Source: Pseudomonas sp. 14P_8.1_Bac3 (GTDB taxonomy: Bacteria; Pseudomonadota; Gammaproteobacteria; Pseudomonadales; Pseudomonadaceae). From it: 64,000 nt of DNA. Shown here in pieces: positions 63,395 to 64,000 of the stretch (position 1 is its first letter; every line of letters starts with the position of its first letter). The DNA is taken from the NCBI RefSeq assembly GCF_025466085.1, contig NZ_JANLOD010000001.1, forward strand, positions 1 to 64,000. The letters are read 5' to 3'. Position numbers and translations under genes: made by a program. The notes under the pieces are model-generated. The model was given only the letters and a program-made list of their open reading frames with translations, did no database searches and was not told where the DNA came from.

Positions 63395-64000
63395 ATGAGC
63401 ACGCCCAACGTTGAAGCCGTGAAACTGGATGAACTGAACTGCTGGCGTATCCGCCACGGTCAGGCCGAGTTGCTGGTAGCCCAGCAAGGCGCGCACATCC
63501 TCAGTTATCAATTGGCCGGCCAACCGCCGCTGATCTGGCTTAACGACGAAGCCGTGTTCAAGGCCGGCAAGAGTATCCGCGCCGGCGTGCCGGTGTGCTG
63601 GCCGTGGTTCGGCAACCTGGCGCGCAATCCGTCAAGCGTCCAGGCGATGCGCACCAGCGAGGAACCGCCTGCCGCTCACGGTTTTGTCCGGGCGATGGAC
63701 TGGGCGCTGGGCGGCATCGAAACCGAAGGCGAAAGCCTGAAGGTGGAATTCACCCTGCCCTACCCCGAAGGCGGCTTTCCGGGTTGGCCGCATCAGGTGG
63801 ATCTGACGTTGAGCATCCGTCTGGATGAGCAACTGCACATCAGCCTGGCCAGCCACAACCGGGGCAACGACACCGTCACCCTCAGCCAGGCATTGCACAG
63901 CTATTTCGCGGTCAGCGACGTGCGCCATGTTCACGTGGAAGGGGTCGATGGCTTGAGCTACATCGAGACCCTTGAAGACTGGACAACCAAGGCCCAGCGC
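63395..64000 (+). CDS. D-hexose-6-phosphate mutarotase-like protein (partial)
   Basis: The frame runs from the ATG at 63395 to the window end without a stop, giving the first 202 residues. Segments RAGVPVCWPWFGN and HGFVRAMDWALG, with an active-site-type His near residue 92, mark the aldose-1-epimerase/hexose-6-phosphate mutarotase (YeaD-like) family, which interconverts the anomers of glucose-6-phosphate. The 3' part is missing because the window ends here. It follows the thioesterase gene by 56 bp in the same direction. Confidence 0.88.
   Translation, partial: MSTPNVEAVKLDELNCWRIRHGQAELLVAQQGAHILSYQLAGQPPLIWLNDEAVFKAGKSIRAGVPVCWPWFGNLARNPSSVQAMRTSEEPPAAHGFVRAMDWALGGIETEGESLKVEFTLPYPEGGFPGWPHQVDLTLSIRLDEQLHISLASHNRGNDTVTLSQALHSYFAVSDVRHVHVEGVDGLSYIETLEDWTTKAQR

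Overview
The window is a chromosomal segment of a Pseudomonas, most likely of the P. fluorescens group. I infer this from the gene order (rph-yicC-gmk-rpoZ-spoT-ridA, oxyR-recG, hupB-rubredoxin-ubiC-ubiA-phoB-phoR, phoU-pstBACS), from the long pseudomonad forms of PstA and PstC, from an HSI-II-type type VI secretion system (T6SS) and from many palindromic REP elements of the kinds GTGGGAGCGAGC..GCTCGCGA and GTGGGAGCCAGCC..GGCTGGCGAT. No rRNA, tRNA, CRISPR array or insertion sequence was seen.

Layout. (1) 1-14.8 kb is core backbone: DUF4870 membrane protein, RNase PH, YicC, guanylate kinase, RNA polymerase omega, SpoT, RidA, a lipoprotein, an NAD-dependent epimerase-like protein, ExbB-ExbD-TonB, OxyR, RecG and a deacylase-like/HDOD protein. 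(2) 14.8-16.2 kb is a small accessory patch: a 61-aa protein resembling a Fic antitoxin, what looks like a truncated Fic toxin, and an SCP2-like protein. (3) 16.2-35.1 kb, on the minus strand, is one T6SS operon, tssA-B-C-E-F-G-H, a 46-aa lipoprotein, fha, tssJ-K-L-M, stp1, stk1. Its order matches the P. aeruginosa HSI-II cluster as I remember it, but the sigma-54 activator gene sfa2 is missing. (4) 35.7-42.5 kb, divergent, is a translationally coupled effector module: vgrG, a DUF4123 chaperone, two tandem lipoprotein paralogues (probable immunity proteins) and a class 3 lipase (probable Tle-type phospholipase effector). (5) 42.7-44.1 kb holds a structured C4-like RNA leader, a DUF6124-like gene and an hcp gene interrupted by an in-frame TAA at codon 14. 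(6) 44.1-64 kb returns to core backbone: HU, rubredoxin and its reductase, ubiC-ubiA, a secreted repeat protein, phoB-phoR, a CorC-like protein, an M23 peptidase, a response regulator, phoU-pstB-pstA-pstC-pstS, an MFS transporter, an acyl-CoA thioesterase and a mutarotase cut by the window end.

How the genes work together. PhoR/PhoB, PhoU and the Pst transporter form the phosphate-starvation circuit, and Pho boxes are visible before phoB, pstC and pstS. The T6SS genes would build a contractile injector carrying a VgrG-loaded lipase, with the duplicated lipoproteins protecting the producer. The broken hcp means the tube protein must come from another locus if the system works. The accessory block from about 14.8 to 44.1 kb sits inside an otherwise conserved core gene order.
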